Assembly (NCBI GenBank): GCA_964422785.1
Contig: CAYRCJ010000009.1
Coordinates: 1-26,847 of the forward strand
Direction of reading: 5' to 3'
From: CAYRCJ01 sp964422785
GTDB lineage: Bacteria; Patescibacteriota; Minisyncoccia; UBA11713; 2-01-FULL-45-33
DNA length: 26,847 bases
Shown here in pieces: positions 14,317 through 20,931 of this stretch. Position numbers and translations under genes: made by a program. Within the stretch, counting starts at the first letter, position 1. Each line of letters begins with the position of its first letter. Under the pieces are notes generated by a model. It saw only the letters and a list, made by a program, of their open reading frames with translations. It had not been told where the DNA came from and searched no databases.

Positions 14317-14969
14317 AATCAGATCTCCAGGATAACAAAAATCGCGTCCCGATGGCCATCGGGACGATTTTAAAAGTTCTAAAGAAAAAATATTCAGACG
14401 CGCATATCGCTTTATATTTTGGCAACAACATTCAGCTCCTGGTGGCTGTTATTTTATCCGCTCAGTGCACGGACAAAAAGGTAAACGAAGTCACGGAGCA
14501 TCTCTTCCGGAAATATAAAACGGTTGATGATTTTGCCGATGCCGATCCGAAAGTTTTTGAGAAAGAAATCCATTCCTGCGGCTTTTATAGAGCCAAGACA
14601 AAAAATATTATCGCAGCCGCCAAGAAAATCAGAAAGGATTTTAAAGGGCGATTGCCTCGGACTATGAAAGAGATACTAACAATCCCCGGGGTGGCCAGGA
14701 AAACCGGCAACGTTGTATTGGGCAACGCCTATGGCGTGGTGGAGGGAATCGCTGTGGACACGCACGTTAAAAGATTCGCAAATGTTTGCGGGTTATCCGC
14801 CCACAAAGATCCGGTAAAAATTGAACAAGATCTTATGAAATTGGTTCCCAAAAAAGACTGGTTTAAATCTACATATATGATAATTGACCATGGCCGGGCG
14901 TCGCGCAGAAAGGACCACAAATATGAAAAATGCGAACTTCGTGACTTATGCGGCGACGCCAAGTTTTAA
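14313..14969 (+). CDS. nth: Endonuclease III-like DNA glycosylase/AP lyase, cluster ligands missing
   Basis: A 218-residue HhH-GPD glycosylase. LLVAVILSAQCTDKKVNEV is the Nth start, LTIPGVARKTGNVVLGNAYG is the helix-hairpin-helix with catalytic Lys130, and IAVDTHVKRFANVCGL carries catalytic Asp149. It would remove oxidised pyrimidines and nick the abasic site. In E. coli Nth the tail after HGR has C-x6-C-x2-C-x5-C holding a 4Fe-4S cluster; here the tail is HGRASRRKDHKYEKCELRDLC, with only Cys207 and Cys213, so the cluster is very likely absent. It overlaps the upstream gene by four nt and murD follows after five nt. Confidence 0.9.
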   Translation: MKSDLQDNKNRVPMAIGTILKVLKKKYSDAHIALYFGNNIQLLVAVILSAQCTDKKVNEVTEHLFRKYKTVDDFADADPKVFEKEIHSCGFYRAKTKNIIAAAKKIRKDFKGRLPRTMKEILTIPGVARKTGNVVLGNAYGVVEGIAVDTHVKRFANVCGLSAHKDPVKIEQDLMKLVPKKDWFKSTYMIIDHGRASRRKDHKYEKCELRDLCGDAKF

Positions 14970-14974
14970 TTTTT

Positions 14975-16189
14975 ATGAAAATCGCAATTTTAGGTTTTGG
15001 GGTTGAGGGAAAATCATCACGCAAATTTGTAAGTAAGAAATACCCAAAAGCAAAAGTAGAAATTAGGGATAAAAATCTAAGCCCGGATTATTTAAAGGAT
15101 TTGGATAGCTTTGATTTGATTGTGCGCTCTCCGGGGATCAAATATTTGTTCCCTGAAATTCAAAATGCCAAGAAAAAAATGGTTGAGATTTCGAGTATGA
15201 CTAAATTATTTTTCGCTCATGCCAAAGGAACAATCATCGGCATTACGGGTACCAAGGGGAAGGGGACAACCGCCACAATGCTCTTCCATATTTTAAAAGA
15301 CGCCGGGAAAGATACTTATCTTGTCGGGAATATCGGCAAGCCGATGCTCGATATTATTCCGAAGCTCAAAAAAAATTCTATTTCCATTGTGGAGCTTTCG
15401 AGTTTTCAGCTGCAGGATTTGGACTCTTCTCCGCAGATTGCTGTGGTCCTTGAAATTGCTCCTGACCACCTGGATTATCACAAAAACATGAAAGAATACG
15501 TGGAAGCAAAATCGCGGATCGCCGCTTTTCAAAAAAAGAGCGACACGGTTTTTTGCATAAAGCAAAATAAACTGTCTCGAGGCATCGCCCGAAAAAGCAG
15601 CGGCAGAAAAAGGGAAATTGATTTTACAAAACCGGGCATTATAGACCCGCAAGATTTAAAAATTCCGGGGAATTATAATTTTCGCAACGCGCTGGTGGCG
15701 GCATCGATAGCTTCGCATCTGCGTATCGCGCCCAAAGTTATCAGGCGGGCGATTCAAAATTTTAAGGGTTTACCGCACCATCTCGAATTTATAAGAGAAT
15801 TGAACGGTGTCCGGTATTTTAACGATTCCGCTTCCACCAATCCGGTGTCAACAAGGGCAGCACTGCTCGCGATTGCCGAACCCAAAATACTTATTGCCGG
15901 CGGGGTAGATAAAAATTTTGATTACGGGATCTTAAAACCGGCTCTTAAAAATTCAACAAAGCTGGTGATTATTTACGGCGCCTCTGTTTCAAAAATAGCC
16001 AATGAGATAAAAGGGGCGGCTACGGTTAAAATAGCCGAAGATTTGCACGCGTCTATTTTGGAGGCCAAGAAAAACGCCGGTACCGGCGATGTTATTCTTT
16101 TTTCGCCGGCCTCAGCAAGCTTTGATATGTTCAAAAACTCAAAAGAAAGAGGAAAAGAGTTTTCCGGAATTGTAAAAAGTTTGCTGTAA
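14975..16189 (+). CDS. murD: UDP-N-acetylmuramoyl-L-alanine:D-glutamate ligase
   Basis: A 404-residue Mur ligase that adds D-Glu to UDP-MurNAc-L-Ala in peptidoglycan precursor synthesis. The Rossmann start MKIAILGFGVEGKSS binds the substrate's UDP; GITGTKGKGTTATML is the ATP P-loop; ELSSFQLQDLD and APDHLDYHKNMKEYVEAKSRI are the Mur central motifs; NDSASTNPVSTRAAL and AGGVDKNFDY lie in the C-terminal domain, and SPASASFDMF ends it. All core motifs are present, supporting a cell wall made by the organism itself. The ATG at 14975 is chosen because the longer frame overlaps nth without conserved sequence. Confidence 0.92.
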   Translation: MKIAILGFGVEGKSSRKFVSKKYPKAKVEIRDKNLSPDYLKDLDSFDLIVRSPGIKYLFPEIQNAKKKMVEISSMTKLFFAHAKGTIIGITGTKGKGTTATMLFHILKDAGKDTYLVGNIGKPMLDIIPKLKKNSISIVELSSFQLQDLDSSPQIAVVLEIAPDHLDYHKNMKEYVEAKSRIAAFQKKSDTVFCIKQNKLSRGIARKSSGRKREIDFTKPGIIDPQDLKIPGNYNFRNALVAASIASHLRIAPKVIRRAIQNFKGLPHHLEFIRELNGVRYFNDSASTNPVSTRAALLAIAEPKILIAGGVDKNFDYGILKPALKNSTKLVIIYGASVSKIANEIKGAATVKIAEDLHASILEAKKNAGTGDVILFSPASASFDMFKNSKERGKEFSGIVKSLL

Positions 16190-16237
16190 CAGTCTTTCTG
16201 TTGTATATTCTATTCAGATTTTGTGAGGGGGATTTTT

Positions 16238-17098
16238 ATGGATAATGTTGACCTGCAAAATGATTTGGCATTATGGCGTGGCTGGGCGGTGTTCGAGGCT
16301 ATTGCGGCAAAAGGCACAGTTCTTTTTCATTGGGAAGATCATTATGCGCGCCTGATAAGGTCGTGCGTGGAAGCCCGCATCCCCATGAGCCCGCTCTGGC
16401 TTAATAAAGATTTTCTAAAGAAGCCGATTATTAAAAAAATTGAGTTCCGGGGACAGAAAGAATCTTTAGTTAAGATTTTGGTGACACGCGGAGACTCTAT
16501 AAATCACAAAAATCCGATTTCAGAAACTTCCAAAATATTGATCGAAATTTTGCCATGGCCAAAGGTACTTGATAGACCGCTAAAACTTGAAGTGCAAAAC
16601 GGTATCAGAGAACTTCCCAGGATAAAGCTTGCCGGCGGATACGGATACACAATGATCCGCGCCGAAATTGCGGCATCTCACGGATGCGATGATTTTCTTT
16701 TCTCGTCTCCGGAAACCGGCATCACCGAATCCTCCGTGGGGAATATATTTTTTATTTGGAGCGGGGAATGGGGTCCGATACTCTATACTCCGGGCGACAG
16801 AATTTTGGAAGGGGTAACCAGATCCGTTGTGTTGGATATCGCAAGAAAAAGTAATCTTTTTTACAGGGTAGAGGACTCGATGCCGGCCTGTTATTCCTCG
16901 GATGTTTCTCAGTATGCCGGAAGCGGAGAAGTTTTTATTACTTCGACTACCCGCGGAGTTCATCCTGTCGGAAGCATCATCGATTTGAAAGACATTGAAC
17001 ATAAATTTAAAACAGGCCCTGGAACTGTAACCGAAAAATTAAAAAAGTTGCTTGGAGAATATAGAGAAAAATATTTTACCGAAAACACGCCCCGATGA
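16238..17098 (+). CDS. Class IV PLP aminotransferase
   Basis: A 286-residue fold-type IV PLP enzyme of the branched-chain/D-amino-acid aminotransferase and aminodeoxychorismate lyase group. LWRGWAVFEAIAA is the start of the small domain; the Lys of RIKLAGGYGYTMIRAEIAA is the likely Schiff-base residue; DDFLFSSPETGITESSVGNIFFI contains the TExxxxN cofactor motif, and EGVTRSVVLDIA is the GxTR phosphate loop. Motifs do not separate IlvE, Dat and PabC; next to murD a D-amino-acid role (D-Glu supply) is attractive but is inference. GAGGGGGA six nt before the ATG at 16238 decides the start. The stop codon lies in the loop of the terminator hairpin. Confidence 0.82.
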   Translation: MDNVDLQNDLALWRGWAVFEAIAAKGTVLFHWEDHYARLIRSCVEARIPMSPLWLNKDFLKKPIIKKIEFRGQKESLVKILVTRGDSINHKNPISETSKILIEILPWPKVLDRPLKLEVQNGIRELPRIKLAGGYGYTMIRAEIAASHGCDDFLFSSPETGITESSVGNIFFIWSGEWGPILYTPGDRILEGVTRSVVLDIARKSNLFYRVEDSMPACYSSDVSQYAGSGEVFITSTTRGVHPVGSIIDLKDIEHKFKTGPGTVTEKLKKLLGEYREKYFTENTPR

Positions 17099-17116
17099 TT
17101 ATCGGGGCGTTTTTTT
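17088..17116 (+). terminator. Terminator overlapping the aminotransferase stop
   Basis: CGCCCCGAT (17088-17096) pairs with ATCGGGGCG (17101-17109), loop GATT, then seven T. The TGA stop is at 17096-17098. Confidence 0.92.
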
Positions 17117-17120
17117 ATGC

Positions 17121-17126
17121 TAATAT
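17121..17126 (+). promoter_or_regulatory. Extended -10 of rsmI
   Basis: TGC followed by TAATAT, or TATACT at 17124-17129; either puts the transcription start at or a few bases before the ATG at 17135. No -35 or ribosome site is visible. It begins four nt after the T tract of the previous terminator. Confidence 0.5.
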
Positions 17127-17134
17127 ACTCTCAT

Positions 17135-17944
17135 ATGTCCAAGCTATTTATAGTAGCTACCCCGATAGGGAATTTAAAAGACATTACGCTTCGCGCAATT
17201 GAGACTTTGCGGGAAGTGGATTTTATTTTGGCGGAAGATACCAGGGTTACAAAAAAAATGCTCACGCATCTCGGTATCCATAAAACAGTTATCTCATTTC
17301 ACGAATATTCAAAAGATAAATCTTTAGAAAAAATACTCGGCTTATTAAATGAGGGCAAAAATTTAGCGCTGGTGACAGACGCCGGAACGCCGGGGATTTC
17401 TGATCCGGGGCAAAGGCTCATTAGTTATCTTTTTTCAGAGCCGAAGGCCATGCGGTCTGGAGGACCCGGGTTTTTCGCTGCTGCGAAAACCCTGAAAGAC
17501 CTGCCTGCCGGCAGGCAGGCTCACGCCGACGCGTTCCGTACGTCCTCCATCCCGCATGGCCTCGGCTCTTTAGTAGAAATAATTCCAATTCCCGGCCCGT
17601 CTGCGATTTCTGCCATAACTTCTGTAAGCGATATCGATTGTTCCGAATTTTTATTTTTGGGTTTCCCTCCGCACAAAAAGGGCCGCCAAACATTTTTTAA
17701 AAGAGTCGCGGCCAGCGAAGTGCCGGTAATTTTATTTGAATCCCCGCACCGCATTCAAAAAACTTTACGCGAGCTACGGGCGGCTGCGGGTGATCGCTAT
17801 TGCAACGTCGGCCGGGAGCTGACAAAAATCTACGAAGAAATTTTCCGCGGCACTCTTTCCGAAGCAGAAAAACATTTTGTGGGAGAGAAGCAAAGAGGGG
17901 AGTTTGTACTGATAGTTGACCCTGTTAAATATGCGCAAATTTAA
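17135..17944 (+). CDS. rsmI: 16S rRNA 2'-O-methyltransferase RsmI with an in-frame palindromic insertion
   Basis: RsmI methylates the 2'-OH of C1402 of 16S rRNA with SAM. MSKLFIVATPIGNLKDITLRAIETL, LAEDTRVTKKML and LALVTDAGTPGISDPG are the tetrapyrrole-methylase-fold motifs; IPIPGPSAISAITSV, FLGFPPHKKGR and ESPHRIQKTL follow. Between DPGQRLISYLF and LVEIIPIPGP, where the E. coli protein has a short helix-strand link, residues 101-145 are an extra segment encoded by a 133-bp palindromic element (17437-17569). The rest is intact and in frame before and after, so the protein may still work with a surface loop. The longer reading from 17117 overlaps the terminator and is rejected. The 269-residue length is near family size only because the C-terminal extension is short. 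Confidence 0.93.
   Translation: MSKLFIVATPIGNLKDITLRAIETLREVDFILAEDTRVTKKMLTHLGIHKTVISFHEYSKDKSLEKILGLLNEGKNLALVTDAGTPGISDPGQRLISYLFSEPKAMRSGGPGFFAAAKTLKDLPAGRQAHADAFRTSSIPHGLGSLVEIIPIPGPSAISAITSVSDIDCSEFLFLGFPPHKKGRQTFFKRVAASEVPVILFESPHRIQKTLRELRAAAGDRYCNVGRELTKIYEEIFRGTLSEAEKHFVGEKQRGEFVLIVDPVKYAQI
17437..17569. repeat. Composite palindromic element inserted in rsmI
   Basis: Outer arms 17437-17465 and 17542-17569 are reverse complements over 28-29 nt with only a short mismatch/bulge in the middle and one more bulge. Inside lie hairpin A (17468-17478 with 17483-17492, one bulged T) and hairpin B, the perfect 20-bp palindrome CCTGCCTGCCGGCAGGCAGG (17500-17519). The whole could fold as a cruciform or three-way junction. 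It adds 45 codons without stop or frameshift, including DLPAGRQAHADAFR. It looks like a small mobile palindromic element, by analogy with the Rickettsia palindromic elements found inside ORFs. Confidence 0.85.
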
Positions 17945-17950
17945 CAGGGT
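17919..17950. other. 12-bp perfect inverted repeat at the rsmI stop
   Basis: ACCCTGTTAAAT (17919-17930) and ATTTAACAGGGT (17939-17950) with an 8-nt loop. It covers the rsmI stop codon, is not followed by a T tract on the plus strand, and its last T is the first base of the next -35 box. It could act as an operator or mRNA 3'-end stabiliser rather than a classical terminator. Confidence 0.6.
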
Positions 17951-17978
17951 TGACAAAAAATAAAATACTTGGTAGGAA
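17950..17978 (+). promoter_or_regulatory. Promoter of the small coiled-coil gene
   Basis: TTGACA (17950-17955), 17-nt spacer, TAGGAA (17973-17978) with TGG before it. The leader of about 20 nt contains AGGGAGG. Confidence 0.65.
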
Positions 17979-18005
17979 TAAAATCAGATTGAAGGGAGGC
18001 CGAAC

Positions 18006-18260
18006 ATGAAAATTACTCTGAATGATGTTGAGGCGAAGCTGAAGAAAGTAAGAGAGGCGACGGAGTTTCCCAGCAAAATTGAAAACGAGGAAACAAGATT
18101 TGCTCTCATTGCCACCGTTCAAGCGATTGAGTATTTGTCATCGGCTGTTAAGGATGTCAGAAATGATATCGATAAATTGCGCGCTGATTTTGAAGCCCAC
18201 AAAAATCGCCCACGCGGTTTGCAGGGTTTGTTGGAAACAGTAAAAGCGAAAGCCCGATAA
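18006..18260 (+). CDS. Small helical protein, unknown
   Basis: An 84-residue protein without a known family. It is predicted helical throughout: LNDVEAKLKKVREATEFPSKIENEETRFALIATVQAIEYLSSAVKDVRNDIDKLRADFEAHKN has heptad-like spacing in its second half, and the tail is basic (RPRGLQGLLETVKAKAR). It is probably a cytoplasmic coiled-coil. AGGGAGG six nt before the ATG gives a strong start, and it has its own promoter and terminator, so it is an independent and possibly well-expressed unit between rsmI and rsmE. Confidence 0.65.
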   Translation: MKITLNDVEAKLKKVREATEFPSKIENEETRFALIATVQAIEYLSSAVKDVRNDIDKLRADFEAHKNRPRGLQGLLETVKAKAR

Positions 18261-18270
18261 GGGCTTTTTT
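18249..18270 (+). terminator. Terminator overlapping the stop of the small helical gene
   Basis: AAAGCCC (18249-18255) pairs with GGGCTTT (18261-18267), loop GATAA, T tract to 18270. The TAA stop is the last part of the loop. Confidence 0.9.
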
Positions 18271-18305
18271 CTTTTGGTATTTTATGTAAAATTAAGGTTA
18301 ATAAT

Positions 18306-19019
18306 ATGGCATTAAACAGATTTTTTTTGGATCAGCATCTGGATAAAGATATTATCGTTATAAAGGAAAGGACGATTCTTCATCAGATGAAGAATGTTTT
18401 GCGTCTTAGAAAGGGCGATTTTGTTTCTTTTTTTAACGCATATCCGGAAGGGCTCGGTTTTGATTTTTCGGCGGAGCTCAAAAATATAGAGGGGGCCTCC
18501 GCGGTCTTTATGCTCCGGGGAAAAAAGGAAAACACCAGAGAGCCAAATAAAAAATTGGTTTTGTTTCAGTCACTTATAAAAAAAGAAAAGTTTGAGTTGG
18601 TCCTCCAACATGCCACCGAAGCCGGAGTATCGGAATTTATACCGGTGATTTCCGCGAGATCCGAAAAAAAGAGCATTCAACAGGCCAGATGCGAGAAGAT
18701 TTTAAAAGAAGCCGCTGAGCAATCAGGCAGGGCTATTATTCCCAAGCTTCATGAGGTTGTAAGTTTTGAGAAAGCCATTCAGCTGGCAAAGTCATTTTCT
18801 CCGCGCACATTCTTTGCTTCAGAGCGCGAAAAAGACAATATGATAAGGGGTGGCGGAGATAGGGCGTTTAACCTATTTATCGGCCCGGAAGGGGGTTGGG
18901 ATGATAGGGAGTTAATGGCGGCGGGACACGCCAATTTCGAAGTTATATCACTGGGCCGGCTGATACTCCGCGCCGAAACCGCGGCTATCGCCGGAAGCTT
19001 CACATTGCTCTGGGCTTGA
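18306..19019 (+). CDS. rsmE: 16S rRNA m3U1498 methyltransferase RsmE
   Basis: A 237-residue SPOUT methyltransferase that methylates N3 of U1498 in the decoding region. The N-terminal PUA-like domain starts MALNRFFLDQ and has HQMKNVLRLRKGDFVSFFN. The knotted catalytic domain has KKEKFELVLQHATEAGVSEFIPV, ARSEKK, the SAM-site FIGPEGGWDDREL and the C-terminal ISLGRLILRAETAAI. All hallmark motifs are present. A short AAGG lies eight nt before the ATG, and TAAAAT with TG upstream (18287-18292) is a possible -10. The stop codon TGA is part of the -35 box of the rplJ promoter. Confidence 0.93.
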   Translation: MALNRFFLDQHLDKDIIVIKERTILHQMKNVLRLRKGDFVSFFNAYPEGLGFDFSAELKNIEGASAVFMLRGKKENTREPNKKLVLFQSLIKKEKFELVLQHATEAGVSEFIPVISARSEKKSIQQARCEKILKEAAEQSGRAIIPKLHEVVSFEKAIQLAKSFSPRTFFASEREKDNMIRGGGDRAFNLFIGPEGGWDDRELMAAGHANFEVISLGRLILRAETAAIAGSFTLLWA

Positions 19020-19043
19020 CGGCATTTTATCAGCTGCTATACT
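19016..19043 (+). promoter_or_regulatory. rplJ-rplL promoter
   Basis: TTGACG (19016-19021, containing the rsmE stop), 16-nt spacer, TGC then TATACT (19038-19043). The start should be near 19050. Confidence 0.75.
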
Positions 19044-19049
19044 TCTCTC

Positions 19050-19110
19050 AAAGGCCGTAGACGTGAGGTTGAATACTATAAATCCTCACCAGGTTCTAAA
19101 AGCGGCTTTT
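19050..19110 (+). promoter_or_regulatory. Ribosomal protein L10 leader
   Basis: A leader between promoter and rplJ with an outer stem AAGGCCG (19051-19057) with CGGCTTT (19103-19109) and an inner stem GTGAGG (19063-19068) with CCTCAC (19084-19089). TAGAC before the inner stem and CAGGTTCTAAA after it match the layout of known L10 leaders, where the L10(L12)4 complex binds a kink-turn in its own mRNA to lower translation. Autoregulation of rplJL is therefore likely; the assignment rests on layout, not on a model search. Confidence 0.7.
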
Positions 19111-19126
19111 AGTGCGCTATTTTTTT

Positions 19127-19642
19127 ATGTCAACAGCAAGAAAACAAAAAGAAGAAGTGGTAGGAAATTTAAAAAAGAAACTAAAAGCTTCTTCTTTTGT
19201 GGCTTTTTTAAATTTTCACGGACTAACTGTCGCCAAAGCGATGGAGCTCCGCAGAAATTTAAGAAAATCAAAGGCTGATTATGTGGTTGGCAAAAAGACC
19301 CTCATCGGGGTGGCTTCAAAAGAAGCCGGATTGGATTTGGATCTCAAAAAATTGACCGGAGAAGTTGGAGTGGTGTTCTCCGAGGACGCGGAGGATTCAA
19401 AATTGTCAGTTGCCAAAGATATCGCGACTTTTGCCAGAAAAAATTCTGAAATTTTAAAGATTATCGGAGGTTTCTGGGACAAGGCCTGGATTGATATGAA
19501 TGATATCAAGAAGCTCGCGGCGATTCCTTCAAGAGAAGCCCTGCTTACTCAGCTCGCGTTTATGTTGACCCAGCCTGTTGCCGGTTTGGCGAGAGTTTTA
19601 AATGAAGTAAGTAAAAAATTAGATAACAACAAGGTCGCTTAA
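19127..19642 (+). CDS. rplJ: 50S ribosomal protein L10
   Basis: A 171-residue L10 that anchors L12 dimers at the base of the ribosomal stalk. ARKQKEEVVGNLKKKLKASSFVAFLNFHGLTVAKAMELRRNLRKSKADYVVGKKTLIGVA is the rRNA-binding N-domain; the C-terminal helix QPVAGLARVLNEVSKKLDNNK binds L12. A GTG 15 nt upstream is in frame but falls in the leader; the ATG at 19127 fits the family. rplL follows after 27 nt. In many bacteria rplKA precede and rpoBC follow; here rsmE precedes and a terminator plus HTH gene follow. Confidence 0.95.
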   Translation: MSTARKQKEEVVGNLKKKLKASSFVAFLNFHGLTVAKAMELRRNLRKSKADYVVGKKTLIGVASKEAGLDLDLKKLTGEVGVVFSEDAEDSKLSVAKDIATFARKNSEILKIIGGFWDKAWIDMNDIKKLAAIPSREALLTQLAFMLTQPVAGLARVLNEVSKKLDNNKVA

Positions 19643-19669
19643 AATAATTTATTAATAATCAACAAAAAT

Positions 19670-20044
19670 ATGGCAGATTTAGAAAAAATTGTAGAAGAAG
19701 TTTCAAAGCTTTCAGCGCTTGAACTTTCGGATTTGGTCAAAAAGATAGAAGAGAAATTCGGCGTGTCCGCCGCTATGCCGATGATGGCCGCCTCCGGCGG
19801 AGCCGGAGCCGGAGAAGAAGCTAAGGAAGAAAAATCAACTTTCAATGTTGAGATCAAAGAAGCCGGAGGCCAGAAGATCGCCGTTATCAAGGTTTTGAGA
19901 GAGGCGATAGGATTGGGACTTAAAGAAGCCAAGGATTTGGTGGATGCCGCTCCAAAGGTTGTAAAAGAGGGGCTTGATAAAGCCGCCGCCGAGGATCTTA
20001 AAAAGAAACTCGAAGAAGCCGGAGCTGTTGTGGAATTGAAATAA
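19670..20044 (+). CDS. rplL: 50S ribosomal protein L7/L12
   Basis: A 124-residue L12. The N-terminal dimerisation helices (LEKIVEEVSKLSALELSDLVKKIEEKFGV), an Ala/Gly hinge (AASGGAGAGEEAKEE) and the C-terminal GTPase-factor-binding domain (FNVEIKEAGGQKIAVIKVLREAIGLGLKEAKDLVDAAPKVVKEG) are all standard. It recruits EF-Tu, EF-G and other translational GTPases. A strong terminator follows at once, so rplJL is a two-gene operon. Confidence 0.97.
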   Translation: MADLEKIVEEVSKLSALELSDLVKKIEEKFGVSAAMPMMAASGGAGAGEEAKEEKSTFNVEIKEAGGQKIAVIKVLREAIGLGLKEAKDLVDAAPKVVKEGLDKAAAEDLKKKLEEAGAVVELK

Positions 20045-20071
20045 AAAAAGCCCTTTTATAGGGCTTTTTTT
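20044..20071 (+). terminator. rplL terminator
   Basis: AAAAAAGCCC (20044-20053) pairs with GGGCTTTTTT (20061-20070), 7-nt loop. Being A-rich on the left it can work in both directions. From here to 20205 (134 nt) I see no gene; a loose GGGTTGTC...GACAAAACCC inverted repeat at about 20127-20150 is the only structure. Confidence 0.9.
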
Positions 20072-20205
20072 ATAAAAGCAGCAAAATAAATCGTTTCACT
20101 TTCCTCGCCTCGCTACTGCTCGCTCGGGGTTGTCTGCTGACAAAACCCGTTCAACGACATATTTTGCTTCTTTTTAATATTAAAATTTTATTATATATTA
20201 CTATA

Positions 20206-20835
20206 GTGAACATCCTAGAAAAACTTTTTGGAAGCCAGGCAAGGGTGAAGCTTTTACGGCTGTTTTTCTTAAATCCGGACAAAATTTTTACTTCAAACGA
20301 AATTTCTAAACTATCAAAAGTCCCCGGGAGCGCCGCGTCCAGAGAGCTGAAAATTTTTTTGAACCTCTCTTTTATAAAAAAAGCATGGCGTACTGATGAG
20401 GTCAGAGGCAAGAAAAAGATTCTTCGTAAAAAAGTACAGGGAGTAATCTTGTCCAAAACATTTCCTCTTCTCCTGGCGCTTCGCAATCTCCTTATCACCG
20501 CCTCGCCGGTTTCCCGAGAAAGAATTTTTTCGTACTTCAAAAGATGGGGGAAGATTAAGGTGGTGGGTCTTGGCGGGGTATTTTTGGACGTCAAAGAAAG
20601 GGAATTCGCCGATTCGACATCGAGTTTGGATTTGGTGCTTGTGGGAGACGGATTTAAAAAGAATAAATTCGAGAATTTTATAAAAAATCTTGAATCGGAA
20701 ATCGGCAAAGAATTAAACTGGGCGCTTTTTTCGTCTTCGGAGTTTGATTATCGCCTTGCCATGCACGACAAATTCCTCCGCGATTTTCTGGATTATCCTC
20801 ACGAGTTTTTGATAAATAAACTAGGTATTAAGTAA
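20206..20835 (+). CDS. Winged-helix regulator with nucleotidyltransferase-like C-domain
   Basis: A 209-residue protein. The first half is a winged helix: NILEKLFGSQARVKLLRLFFLNPDKIFTSNEISKLSKVPGSAASRELKIFLNLSFIKKAW, with the recognition helix in GSAASRELKIF and a basic wing (RGKKKILRKK). The second half (KVVGLGGVFLDVKEREFADSTSSLDLVLVGDGFKK) resembles a nucleotidyltransferase fold with the SSLDLVLVG strand, but without a clear catalytic Asp pair. This domain pair is common in Parcubacteria; the target is unknown. The GTG at 20206 starts where family similarity starts; TATATT ends seven nt before it, another leaderless layout. Its stop codon touches the tRNA gene. Confidence 0.7.
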   Translation: MNILEKLFGSQARVKLLRLFFLNPDKIFTSNEISKLSKVPGSAASRELKIFLNLSFIKKAWRTDEVRGKKKILRKKVQGVILSKTFPLLLALRNLLITASPVSRERIFSYFKRWGKIKVVGLGGVFLDVKEREFADSTSSLDLVLVGDGFKKNKFENFIKNLESEIGKELNWALFSSSEFDYRLAMHDKFLRDFLDYPHEFLINKLGIK

Positions 20836-20910
20836 GGACATTTAGCTCAGTGGTAGAGCGTTCCGTTCACATCGGAAAGGCCGCAGGTTCGATCCCTGCA
20901 ATGTCCACCA
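20836..20910 (+). tRNA. tRNA-Val (CAC)
   Basis: A 75-nt cloverleaf with encoded CCA: acceptor GGACATT/AATGTCC, D-arm GCTC-AGTGGTA-GAGC, anticodon arm TTCCG-TTCACAT-CGGAA with anticodon CAC, T-arm GCAGG-TTCGATC-CCTGC. It reads GUG. It starts on the base after the preceding TAA stop, so it is probably cut from the same transcript by RNase P. Confidence 0.97.
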
Positions 20911-20931
20911 TAATTGTATTAAAATTTAAGT

